DNA of 42,693 nt from Streptosporangiaceae bacterium. GTDB taxonomy: Bacteria > Actinomycetota > Actinomycetes > Streptosporangiales > Streptosporangiaceae. Position 1 is the first letter of the stretch; every line of letters begins with the position of its first letter. Location: positions 1 to 42,693 of the forward strand of contig JAICYD010000056.1 of NCBI GenBank assembly GCA_025934375.1. The letters are read 5' to 3'. The notes under the pieces were generated by a model, which saw nothing but the letters and a program-made list of their open reading frames with translations, was not told where the DNA came from and ran no database searches. Both the position numbers and the translations under genes were made by a program. Below, one piece after another: positions 7,781 to 16,113 of this stretch.

Positions 7781-8875
7781 ATGATCAGGCCCATGCCCTT
7801 TACTGGATCTGAACTACGCATCATCGGGCTGACGGTAGCGGCGGTCATCGCCGCGGCGATCACGTACTACGGGCACATTGGCGGGACCATCGCTCCCTTC
7901 GTGCTCGCGGGCGTCGCCCTCGCGCTGCTGGCGAGCCTCGTCGGGCGCAGCGTCGAGGCCATGGGCGAGCGGCTCGGGGCCGGGGCGACCGGCGTGGTGC
8001 AAAGCGCCCTAGGCAACCTGCCCGAGCTGTTCGTGGTGCTGTTCGCGCTGAAGAGCAAGCTGTACGCGGTCGCCACCGCCACGATTGTCGGGTCGATACT
8101 CGCCAACGTCTTGCTCGTCTTGGGCCTGGCGTTCATAGCCGGCGGGGCCAAGCACGGCGTCCAGCACTTCGAGCAGGCCGCGGCGCGGCGGATATCGCTG
8201 ATGATGCTGCTGTCGGTGGCCGCGCTGGTGGTCCCGGCGCTCACCGCGCTGCTGCACACCCCGGCCGCCGGGCACGAGCGCGCCTTGTCCATCGCCGTGT
8301 CCATCCTGCTGCTCCTGCTGTTCATCGGGTCGCTGCCTGCCTCCATCAAGAAGACGGAGGCAGAGACCACCAGCGCGGCCGGCCCCGCCTCGCCGGACGC
8401 GCACGGCGCGGGACACGGCTGGCCGCTATGGCTGGCGCTCACCATGCTCGCGGTGACCGGTGTCGCCGCCGCGTTCGTTTCCGACTGGTTCGTGGCCGGG
8501 CTGACCCCGGCGATGAGCGCCCTGCACATCTCGCAGGAATTCGCGGGCCTGGTCATCGTGGCCATCGCCGGCAACGCCGTGGAGAACGTGGTCGGCGTGC
8601 AGCTCGCCTACCGCAACCAGCCCGACCACGCCCTGTCGGTCATCCTGCAAAGCCCGGTGCAGATCGCGATGATGGTCGCGCCCGCCCTGGTGCTGCTGTC
8701 TCCGCTCGTGGGTGCCACCTTCACGCTTGTGCTGCCGCCGCTGTTGCTCGTCTCGCTGCTGCTGGCCGTCGTGGTGGCCGTGGTGGTAGTTTTCGACGGC
8801 GACTCGAACTGGCTGGAAGGGGCCGCGATGATCACCTTGTACGCCATCATCGCCACCTCCTTTTGGTGGGGATGA
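7781..8875 (+). CDS. Calcium/cation:proton antiporter (CaCA family, Cax type)
   Basis: This integral membrane protein of ~364 residues has about eleven hydrophobic segments in two homologous halves. The first half has the alpha-1 motif GVVQSALGNLPELFVVLFAL, and the second has FAGLVIVAIAGNAVENVVGV. The acidic residues in GNLPE and GNAVEN are the conserved ion-binding pair of Ca2+/H+ exchangers. A hydrophilic loop rich in Ala, Glu and His separates the halves (about 210-245). Expected role: proton-driven export of Ca2+ or a similar cation. ATG 7781 and ATG 7793 are both possible starts, and neither has a clear ribosome binding site. Its stop overlaps the next start (ATGA), so the two genes are co-translated. 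Confidence 0.88.
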   Translation: MIRPMPFTGSELRIIGLTVAAVIAAAITYYGHIGGTIAPFVLAGVALALLASLVGRSVEAMGERLGAGATGVVQSALGNLPELFVVLFALKSKLYAVATATIVGSILANVLLVLGLAFIAGGAKHGVQHFEQAAARRISLMMLLSVAALVVPALTALLHTPAAGHERALSIAVSILLLLLFIGSLPASIKKTEAETTSAAGPASPDAHGAGHGWPLWLALTMLAVTGVAAAFVSDWFVAGLTPAMSALHISQEFAGLVIVAIAGNAVENVVGVQLAYRNQPDHALSVILQSPVQIAMMVAPALVLLSPLVGATFTLVLPPLLLVSLLLAVVVAVVVVFDGDSNWLEGAAMITLYAIIATSFWWG

Positions 8876-10074
8876 CCGCGAGCTGCGCGTACTCTGCAAG
8901 CTCCGTTCCGCGGATCGCGGTCCTCGGCGGCGGGATCGGCGGGCTAGCCGCCGCCGCGTTCATGCACCTGGCCGGGATCTCGTGCACGGTGTACGAGCAG
9001 GCCCGGGAACTGCGTGAGGTCGGCGCGGGACTCGTCCTGGCGCCAAACGCGATCCGCGCCCTGCGCAAGCTCGGCGTCATGGACGACCTGGCGACGCGGG
9101 CGGTGCGGCTCGATATCGGCTGGGAGTTCCGCCGCTGGCAAGACGGCACGGTGTTGTCGTCGGAAGACCTCGCGGGCCGCAGCGGGCAGCTGTACGGCGA
9201 GCACACCCACACCGCCCACCGCGCGGACCTCCTCGAGGTCCTGCGGCTGGCGGTCCCGGCGACCAGCATCGAGCTCGGGCGCAAATGCGTCGACGTCTCT
9301 ATCGCGCCCAACGATCCGCTCCGGCTGGTCTTTTCCGACGGCAGCTGCGTAAGTCCCGACGTCGTGATCGCGGCCGACGGCATCCACTCGATCGTCCGGG
9401 CGGCGGTCGGCGAGGCCGCGCCGCCCGAGTTCTCGGGCCTGTGCGCGTTCCGCGGCCTGGTGCCGGTGGAACGGGCCCCGGAGCTGGCCCGGCGCAACGC
9501 CCAGACCCTGTGGATCGGCCCCGGGCATCACCTGGTGCACTACCCCGTCTCGGGCGGGACGCTGGTGAACCTGGTCGCCATCGCCCCGGCCGGGGATTTT
9601 CGCGTCGAGTCATGGTCGGCGACCGCGACCCCCGAAGAGTTCCGCGCCGAATTCGACGGCTGGGACCCCCGGCTGATCGACTTGATCCTGGCGGCCGGGG
9701 CACCGGGCCGCTGGGCGCTGCTGGACCGCGCGCCGCTGCCACGATGGAGCCATGGCCGGGTCACCCTCCTCGGCGATGCCGCGCACCCGATGATGCCCTT
9801 CTTCGGGCAGGGAGCGGCGCAGGCGATCGAGGACGCCGCCGTGCTGGCCCGCTGCCTGGCCGCCGACCTCGCCGACCCGGCGCGGGCACTGGAGCGCTAC
9901 GAGGCGGCGCGCAGGCCCCGGACGACCAGGATGCAGGAAGTGAGCCGGGGCCGTGGGCACAGCAACCACTTGCCGGACGGCCCCGAGCAGGAGGCCCGCG
10001 ACAAGTCCTTCGCCGACGCCGACCACCTGGTAGCCAGCGCCTGGATCTACGGCTACGACACCGACGCCGGCTAG
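8872..10074 (+). CDS. FAD-dependent monooxygenase (6-hydroxynicotinate/salicylate hydroxylase-like)
   Basis: This is a second 400-residue class A flavin monooxygenase. It has an N-terminal IAVLGGGIGGLAAAAFMHLAG dinucleotide fold, VGAGLVLAPNAIRALRKLGV, the DG motif VIAADGIHSIVRAAV and the GD motif GRVTLLGDAAHPMMPFFGQG, typical of the 3-hydroxybenzoate/6-hydroxynicotinate branch. The start is ATG 8872, with GGTGGGG just upstream and a 4-bp ATGA overlap with the cation exchanger stop. Co-translation with an antiporter is an odd pairing and may only reflect gene packing. It is distinct in sequence from the monooxygenase at 4.6 kb. The substrate is unknown. Confidence 0.88.
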   Translation: MTASCAYSASSVPRIAVLGGGIGGLAAAAFMHLAGISCTVYEQARELREVGAGLVLAPNAIRALRKLGVMDDLATRAVRLDIGWEFRRWQDGTVLSSEDLAGRSGQLYGEHTHTAHRADLLEVLRLAVPATSIELGRKCVDVSIAPNDPLRLVFSDGSCVSPDVVIAADGIHSIVRAAVGEAAPPEFSGLCAFRGLVPVERAPELARRNAQTLWIGPGHHLVHYPVSGGTLVNLVAIAPAGDFRVESWSATATPEEFRAEFDGWDPRLIDLILAAGAPGRWALLDRAPLPRWSHGRVTLLGDAAHPMMPFFGQGAAQAIEDAAVLARCLAADLADPARALERYEAARRPRTTRMQEVSRGRGHSNHLPDGPEQEARDKSFADADHLVASAWIYGYDTDAG

Positions 10075-10092
10075 ATCAGCCCGGGGACTGAA

Positions 10093-10131
10093 CCGGAAGT
10101 TACCCTTTGCCGTGTATATAACGGGAAGTTA
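10093..10131 (+). promoter_or_regulatory. Direct repeat with AT-rich -10-like element
   Basis: The decamers CCGGAAGTTA (10093-10102) and CGGGAAGTTA (10122-10131) are near-identical direct repeats 29 bp apart, flanking the AT-rich TATATA (10115-10120). The rest of the 10075-10294 gap shows no gene. It is a plausible promoter region for the membrane protein at 10295. The factor is unknown. Confidence 0.3.
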
Positions 10132-10294
10132 ATATCGCCCCAAGAAACGAGGCACATTCGCATCGCGCGGCGGGGCACGATGGGCTGATTTTTGTTTCCG
10201 GGTGTTCGGATAAGTCGGAAATGGAATTCTCGTTGCGTTGATGCTCGGGGGATTACCGCACGGCGGCGCCGTGGGGGTATGGGAGGCAGTTGGC

Positions 10295-11728
10295 ATGAGC
10301 GGGGATACCTTCGACGCCCAGGGCAAGGCCCAGCAGGCACTTCGCAGCGCGGTTACCAGCTACGGGCCGGGCGCGCTCAGCAACCCCGGCGTGCTGGGCG
10401 GCTTGCTGCCCGATTCCTCGAGCGAGCGGAACCTGGTCCTCACCGCCGCCGAGGCTGGCGTGGCGCGGGAACTGACCAAGCACGTGGAGCAGCAGCGGCT
10501 TGACGTCGGCACCGCGATCACGATGGTCGCGGTGGCGTTGTCGTCGCACAGGTTCCTCGACATCGCAGGCGCCACGTGGGTCACGACCGAGTACGCCCGT
10601 GCCCTGGGCTACTCGGTACCCGGCGCCGCGCCCTCCCCCGGGCAGGCCAACATGGCCGCCTACCAGGAGACCGCGACGATAGACCGGAGCGGGCTGTCCC
10701 CGCAGGGGACGCCGTTCCCGGCGGGGCAGGCTCCGGGAGCACGGCCTCCGGTAGCACAGCCTCCGATGGCACCGCCTCCGGGAGCACGGCCGCCCCAAGC
10801 GTCCCCGCCTGCCTACCAGCCGCAGCCCGGCTACCAGCCGCCGGGGGGATACCAGCCGCAAGCGGGTTATCAGGGACAGCCCGGGGCGGGGGGGCCTGGC
10901 TACCAGCCGCAGGGCGGGTACCAGCCGGGCTACCCGGGATCGTCCTCGCCGTTCCCCCCGGCACCGCAGTGGCCCGGCCCCGGCCAGCTGGGCGGCCCGC
11001 CCGGCGGCCGCCGGTCCCGGCGCGGGCTGCTCATCGGCGGCATCGGCGGCGGCGCCGTGATCGTAGCCATCGCGGTCATCGCCGCCCTCGCGGCATCGTC
11101 GCCGTCCCCGAAGACGACCCCGGTGGCGTCCTCCGGGACGGCGGTGGCGCCGACGCAGAGCGCGAGCCTGACGGTGCCGCCCGGGCCAGCGTCCTCAGCT
11201 ACGACCCCCGCCACCGCGACAACCCCGGCCACTGGTCCCACGTCGTCGCTCGCGCCCGGCGTGACCCCGGTTGACCAGCTGTTCCCCAGCGGCATCAGCG
11301 ACACCGCGACCCAGTGCGAGCCGGTGCCGCAGCCGCTACCGTTCTCGGCGCCCGGCCTGGTCACCGCGACCCGGTGCACCGACCCGAACCTGCCCAAGGG
11401 CACGGTGTTCGGGTTCCAGTCCGACTCGGCCGCTGACTTTCAGGCCACCTTCGCGAACTACAACAAGTGGCTAGGGTTCGACGCCGGCACCGCGGGGACG
11501 AACTGCCCGCCGACCGGCTCCAACCCCCAGGGAGTCACCGAGTGGAAGCCCGACAGCCAGACTAGCTACTCCAAGAACCAGGTACTGGAATGCGGCACGC
11601 TCGGCAAGGGCGACGCCGCCCAGCCGGTCTACGTCTGGTCGTTCCCGAAGGACGACGCGTTCCTCGTAGCGCAGGCCAGTCACGCCACGACCTTCAAGAC
11701 GCTGGATACCTGGTGGACCAATAACTAG
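10295..11728 (+). CDS. Single-pass membrane protein with Pro/Gln/Tyr-rich region and extracellular Cys-containing domain
   Basis: This 477-residue protein has no named family. Residues 1-125 are a helical cytosolic domain. Residues ~130-235 are a low-complexity Pro/Gly/Gln/Tyr region with GYQP-type repeats. A transmembrane helix (RRGLLIGGIGGGAVIVAIAV and on, ~245-270) is preceded by positive charges. A Ser/Thr/Pro linker follows, then a C-terminal outside domain of ~140 residues with four Cys that could form two disulfides. The layout recalls actinobacterial cell-envelope sensors. GGAGG (10282-10286) stands 8 nt before ATG 10295. The 15-bp array at 10731-10790 encodes part of the Pro-rich segment. 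Confidence 0.75.
   Translation: MSGDTFDAQGKAQQALRSAVTSYGPGALSNPGVLGGLLPDSSSERNLVLTAAEAGVARELTKHVEQQRLDVGTAITMVAVALSSHRFLDIAGATWVTTEYARALGYSVPGAAPSPGQANMAAYQETATIDRSGLSPQGTPFPAGQAPGARPPVAQPPMAPPPGARPPQASPPAYQPQPGYQPPGGYQPQAGYQGQPGAGGPGYQPQGGYQPGYPGSSSPFPPAPQWPGPGQLGGPPGGRRSRRGLLIGGIGGGAVIVAIAVIAALAASSPSPKTTPVASSGTAVAPTQSASLTVPPGPASSATTPATATTPATGPTSSLAPGVTPVDQLFPSGISDTATQCEPVPQPLPFSAPGLVTATRCTDPNLPKGTVFGFQSDSAADFQATFANYNKWLGFDAGTAGTNCPPTGSNPQGVTEWKPDSQTSYSKNQVLECGTLGKGDAAQPVYVWSFPKDDAFLVAQASHATTFKTLDTWWTNN
10731..10790 (+). repeat. In-frame 15-bp tandem repeat, four copies
   Basis: Units of CTCCGGKAGCACRGC-type sequence start at 10731, 10746, 10761 and 10776. The first and last copies are identical and the middle two differ at three or four bases. 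The array is a multiple of 3 and encodes APGARPP/PVAQPP-like pentapeptides in the Pro-rich region of the membrane protein. Confidence 0.8.
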
Positions 11729-11811
11729 CGCCCGTAGACCACGGGTTGCCCGCGCAGCCCCCTGGTCAAGGTCGGCCGGGCTGACCGTCACGCTGATGGG
11801 GCGGCTCAGCG

Positions 11812-12348
11812 TTAGGACGGAGAGTGCCGTTGGCCGGTGACGTCGTAGAGGTGATGGACCGGGTCGTGGATGAAGTACCTGGCGAAGGTCTCGATGGTGA
11901 ACTGGGCGCCGTCGCTGCGGCGGCCCTTGCGGGGCCACTGGTCGCTGGTGACGGCGGCGAACCGGCTGGCGATCGCCTCGGCGGCCTCGGCTAGGCCGGC
12001 GGCGACGGCGGCCGGGTCCTGCTCGCCGTAGCGGTCGGCGATAGCGGTCTCGTCCTGGTCCCAGTTCGGGTACAGCGGATCGTCCTCGGTGAGCATGAGG
12101 GTGAGCCGGTAATCGTAGAGCCGCAGCACGTCGCGGACGTGGCAGCCGTATTCCAGCGGCGACCACGTGCCGGGCGCGGGGCGGCCGGCCACGTCGGCCG
12201 CGCGCAGCACGTCCTGCCAGGCGGCGGCGTTGGCGCGGATCATCGCGGGCAGTTCGGCGGGGCCGAACGAGCTGGTGTCAAAGCCGCACTCCGGGCACGG
12301 GCGGCCGAGCACCCACGTCCAGTCCTTGGTGTCCGGGACGATCGTCAT
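11812..12348 (-). CDS. DinB-fold family protein
   Basis: This 178-residue protein has the four-helix DinB/YfiT-like fold that often binds a metal through three His and uses a thiol cofactor such as mycothiol in actinobacteria. It opens MTIVPDTKDWTWVLGRPCPE, with a CPECG segment. Candidate metal ligands are the His in EYGCHVRDVLRLYDYRLTLM and in RYFIHDPVHHLYDVTG. The ATG at 12348 is preferred over the GTG-type start at 12420, which would add a charged stretch not typical of the family. It converges on the membrane protein upstream. The reaction is unknown; detoxification is the usual guess for the family. Confidence 0.82.
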   Translation of the reverse strand: MTIVPDTKDWTWVLGRPCPECGFDTSSFGPAELPAMIRANAAAWQDVLRAADVAGRPAPGTWSPLEYGCHVRDVLRLYDYRLTLMLTEDDPLYPNWDQDETAIADRYGEQDPAAVAAGLAEAAEAIASRFAAVTSDQWPRKGRRSDGAQFTIETFARYFIHDPVHHLYDVTGQRHSPS

Positions 12349-12629
12349 GGCCAGCAGCCTACGGGGAACGGCGATGCGAAGCGGAGCATAGTTCCTGGGT
12401 GGCGTCCCCTCCTCCGCCACCCAGGAAGCCCTTGGTACCTCGTGCCCCCAGGCCTGCGATTACGAATGAGGTATCGTTTTTGGGAGTACGCGCGCGTTGT
12501 CCTCTCCCGCGCGAGCCGTGTGCGTACGCTCTCGCTTATCACTTGAATCATGGGCGCACGGCGCCACCGCTAGCCAGTGATTAGTGGTACGCATTAGGTA
12601 CGGTTTCGCCGGAGAGGAGCTTTCGAACC

Positions 12630-15341
12630 GTGGCCGAGTCGCCGGTGGAGGCGTTCGGGGGGAAGCTAAAGACACTGCGGGAATCAAAGGGACTATCGCG
12701 GCAGGCGCTGGCCAGGCTGACTGGTGTGAATGGCGTGGCGTGGCCGACCATCAGGGACCTGGAACACGGGATACGGCTGCCGCGCCCGCGGACGCTCGCG
12801 CTGCTGGCGGAGGCGCTCGATCTCGACGGGTCCGCGCGGGCCGAGTTCGAGGCGGCCGCGCGGGCACCGCTGGCCCACCGAGAGGCGCGCGCCCGGACGA
12901 CGCCCGCCGGGGCGCTGGGGCCCGGGCCGGAGCTGGCCGCCTTCGCCGACGCCGGGCCAGCGCGCACCCTCCCCTACGACACCGGGTCGTTCACCGGCCG
13001 CTCGCCGGAGCTGCGCAGGCTCGCCGGCGGCGCGCTGGCCATTGGCGAGACGGGCCGGACCAGTGTCTTCGCGATCGAGGGCATGGGCGGAGTCGGCAAG
13101 ACGGCCCTGGCGGTGCATGCCGCGCACCGGGTCACCGGCGAGTTCCCCGACCTGTTTCCCGACGGGCACTTGTTCCTGGACCTGCACGGGTACACGCCTG
13201 GCGTGGCCCCGCTGACCGCTAACGAGGCGCTGCGGTCGCTGCTGCGCCAGCTGGGCGTACCGCACGAGGTCATCCCGGCCAAGCAGGTTCCGCGCGAGGC
13301 GCTGTACCGGTCCACGCTCGCGGGCAAGCGGGCGCTGCTGATCTTGGACAACGCCAAGGACGCGACGCAGGTGCGCCCGCTGCTGCCCGGCACCGCTGCC
13401 TGCCTGGTCCTCGTCACCAGCCGGGAGACGCTGCGCAGCCTGGACGGCGTGACGGCCCTGCGGCTGGAGACGCCGCCGGAGGCGGAGGCCATCGCGCTGT
13501 TCCGCAAGGTCGCCGGGCCGGACCAGGCGGGCCCGGATGACGCCGCGCTGCCGGCCGACCCGGAGCTGGCGGAGATCGTCCGGCTGTGCGGCTACCTGCC
13601 GCTGGCGGTCCAGATCGCGGCGGCGCGGCTCAGCCGCCGCCCCGCGCTGGGGCTGTCGGACATGATCGCCGAGCTGCGCGAGGAGCACCGGCGCCTGTCG
13701 CACCTGCAAGACAGGGACCGCGGCGTGCGGGCCGCCTTCCAGGCCTCGCTGCGCTATCTGGCTCCGGCCGAGAAGGAGCTGTTCATCCGGCTCGGGCGGG
13801 TGCCGGGCACCGACTTCGACGCGTGGGCGGCGGCCAGCTTGTGCGCGGTCGGCCTGGAGCAGACGCGGGACCGGCTGGAGCTCCTGCTGGACCAGCACCT
13901 GCTGCTCCAGCGGTCACCGGGGCGATATGAGCTCCACGACCTCGCCCGGTTGTTCGCGCGGGAGGTAGCCGACCCGGGGGCCAAGCAGGCCACCAGCCGG
14001 CTCTTGAACTACTACCTGTACGCGGCGCAGGCCGCCGACCGGGTCTTCGAGCGCGGGCTGCCCAGCGCGGGCCCGCCGGCCGGGGGGGCGGTCAAGCCGG
14101 CCGCGATGCCGCCGCTGGGCAGCTCGGCGGACGCGCAGGCGTGGCTGGCGATGGAGCTGCGCAACCTGATCGCCGCGGCCAACCACGCCGCCGACGCCGG
14201 CCTCCCCCGCGTCACCGTCGGGATGTCGGCCGCGCTGTCGGATTACCTGCGCGCGCACGGGCCGTGGGCGTGGGCGCTGCCCCTGCACACCTCCGCGCAC
14301 CAGGCGGCCGTCGGCCACGGAGACGTGCGCGGCCAGGCGTCGGCGCTGCGCAGCCTCGGCGGCGTGCACTCCAGGACCGGAGACATCCCGGCCTCCCTGG
14401 CCCGGCTGGGCGAGGCCCTGGTCCTCTACCGGGACCTGAACGACTGGCGGGGCGCCGGTCGCGCGCTCATCGAGCTCGGCATCGCGCAGCGGGTGGCCGG
14501 CGCGACCGCCGACAGCAACGCGTCGCTAACCGAGGCGCTGGGCGTCTACCAGCGGCTCGGCGACCGGCTCGGCGAGGCGGCGGCGCTGAACGAGCTCGGC
14601 AGCGTGCGATGGCAGACCGGCCCGATCTCCGAGGCCGAGCGGCACGTGCTCGGCGCGCTGGCGATCTTCCGCGAGCTGGGCAACCGGCAGGGACAGGCGG
14701 CGGCCCTGCTGTACCTGGGAAACGTGCAGCTGACAATGGGCACGCTGGCCGAGGCCGAGGCGTCGTTCCGTGAGGCCGGGACCATCGGGGTGCAGCTGCG
14801 GCATCCGGTGCTGGTGGCCAACAGCCTGCTGTACCTGGGCGACGTCCAGCGAGTGGCCGGGCAACTCGACGACGCGCGGGACTCGCTGGAGAGCGCGCAC
14901 AAGATCTACACGCGGATCAGCCACCGGCAGGGCCGGGCCACGTCGCTGGCCTACCTGGGCCGGACACTGTCCCTGGCCGGGGATTACGCCGAGGCCGATA
15001 CCCGGCTCGCCGCCGCGCAGGCCTTGTTCGACGAGCTGGACGACCCCAGCGACAAGGCAGAGGTGCTCAACGCCCGCGGGTCGGTGGCCCACGCCGTCGG
15101 CGCGAGCGCCGCGGCACGCGGGTACCGGGAGGAGGCGCTGCGGCTGGCGACCATCGCCGACTCCAGCCGCGAGCGGGGCGCGGCGCTGCTCGGGCTGGCC
15201 GTCCTCGACGCGGAGGCTGACGCCCGGGACGCCGCGCTCTCGCGCGCCCGGGCGGCGCTGGCCCTCTACATGGCCATGGAGAACGAGGAGGGCATCACCC
15301 GGGCCCGGGAGATCCTCTGCCAGCTGCGCGAGCCGGGGTAA
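12630..15341 (+). CDS. XRE-type HTH / NB-ARC ATPase / TPR regulator
   Basis: This 903-residue STAND-class signalling protein has an N-terminal XRE helix-turn-helix (about 8-70, with GLSRQALARLTGVN and TIRDLEHGIRLPRP). An NB-ARC ATPase follows, with P-loop GMGGVGKT at 151-158, Walker B RALLILDNA, sensor LVLVTSRETL and a GLPL-like CGYLPLAVQIAAARL. About ten C-terminal TPR repeats (from ~600, each near 40 residues, such as AAALNELGSVRWQTG and AAALLYLGNVQLTMG) complete it. It lacks the SARP domain of AfsR. The start is GTG 12630 behind GGAGAGGAG (12611-12619). Such proteins are widespread in actinomycetes as pathway-specific regulators; some STAND proteins serve in defence. Its 3' end overlaps the convergent PAP2 gene by 47 bp. 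Confidence 0.88.
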   Translation: MAESPVEAFGGKLKTLRESKGLSRQALARLTGVNGVAWPTIRDLEHGIRLPRPRTLALLAEALDLDGSARAEFEAAARAPLAHREARARTTPAGALGPGPELAAFADAGPARTLPYDTGSFTGRSPELRRLAGGALAIGETGRTSVFAIEGMGGVGKTALAVHAAHRVTGEFPDLFPDGHLFLDLHGYTPGVAPLTANEALRSLLRQLGVPHEVIPAKQVPREALYRSTLAGKRALLILDNAKDATQVRPLLPGTAACLVLVTSRETLRSLDGVTALRLETPPEAEAIALFRKVAGPDQAGPDDAALPADPELAEIVRLCGYLPLAVQIAAARLSRRPALGLSDMIAELREEHRRLSHLQDRDRGVRAAFQASLRYLAPAEKELFIRLGRVPGTDFDAWAAASLCAVGLEQTRDRLELLLDQHLLLQRSPGRYELHDLARLFAREVADPGAKQATSRLLNYYLYAAQAADRVFERGLPSAGPPAGGAVKPAAMPPLGSSADAQAWLAMELRNLIAAANHAADAGLPRVTVGMSAALSDYLRAHGPWAWALPLHTSAHQAAVGHGDVRGQASALRSLGGVHSRTGDIPASLARLGEALVLYRDLNDWRGAGRALIELGIAQRVAGATADSNASLTEALGVYQRLGDRLGEAAALNELGSVRWQTGPISEAERHVLGALAIFRELGNRQGQAAALLYLGNVQLTMGTLAEAEASFREAGTIGVQLRHPVLVANSLLYLGDVQRVAGQLDDARDSLESAHKIYTRISHRQGRATSLAYLGRTLSLAGDYAEADTRLAAAQALFDELDDPSDKAEVLNARGSVAHAVGASAAARGYREEALRLATIADSSRERGAALLGLAVLDAEADARDAALSRARAALALYMAMENEEGITRAREILCQLREPG

Positions 15342-15984
15342 GCCGCACGGCCGCCCAGTCCAGGGCGAGTGCCAGCGCGCAGACGGTGCCGATGGCGACG
15401 GCGGCGCCGCCGATCGTGTCGGTAAGGTAATGCCAGCGCAGCCCGATGACCCCGAGCACGGTGATGACCGTGATCCCGAGTAGTACGGCCAGCCCGGCCA
15501 GCCGAAGCGGGCGCGTGCGGGCCTGCTGCGGCGGGATGACGAACAGCAGCGCGTACGTGGCGGTGATCGCGACCACACTGCTGGTGTGGCCGCTGGGGTA
15601 GACGAGCGCGCCGAGGTAGGTGCGGTCGAAGAGCGGCTTGAGTAGCCAGTCGTCGATCCGGGTGGCGATGAAGACGGCCGTGATCGCGAGGATCGCCCCG
15701 TTCAGCCGCCGGCCGAGCAGGCACGCGAGGGCGAGCGCGAGGCTGACGACGACGGCGGGGACCTGCGTGCCGGGGTACTCCATCCAGCCCAGCAGCGTGT
15801 GGTGCGGGCCGAGCCAGGAGACGATCGGCTCATCGATGAGGCGGTCGAAGCCGTCGGCCCGCCTGTGGTGCGCGAACAGCACGCCCAGCGCCACGACGAC
15901 AACCACGCACCAGGCGAGCGCGATGACGGCCCAGCGACGCTCAGGCCCCGTCCCCAGCAGGGGCCGCCCCGCCCATCGCCACAT
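15295..15984 (-). CDS. PAP2 superfamily membrane phosphatase
   Basis: This 229-residue integral membrane protein has about six hydrophobic helices. It carries the lipid-phosphatase triad: a KPLFDRTY segment (motif 1 Lys and Arg), YPSGHTSSV (motif 2, catalytic His) and GLRWHYLTDTIGG (motif 3, His and Asp). Members remove phosphate from lipid phosphates such as undecaprenyl pyrophosphate or phosphatidic acid at the outer membrane face. ATG 15984 follows a GGGAGG run, which fixes the start; the longer upstream frame is antisense to the flavin gene. The last 47 bp overlap the end of the NB-ARC gene on the other strand. Confidence 0.87.
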   Translation of the reverse strand: MWRWAGRPLLGTGPERRWAVIALAWCVVVVVALGVLFAHHRRADGFDRLIDEPIVSWLGPHHTLLGWMEYPGTQVPAVVVSLALALACLLGRRLNGAILAITAVFIATRIDDWLLKPLFDRTYLGALVYPSGHTSSVVAITATYALLFVIPPQQARTRPLRLAGLAVLLGITVITVLGVIGLRWHYLTDTIGGAAVAIGTVCALALALDWAAVRLTPARAAGRGSPGPG

Positions 15985-16113
15985 GCTGGCTTCCTCCCTG
16001 GAACGGCACGCGCCGCCCGGCCGATAAACGCACAGCCTACAGCCCTGTCGCGGTGGCCATCGGGAACGGTTTGGCGTCGGCCAGGGTTGGAGCCAGTGGG
16101 AAGGGAGCCGCGC

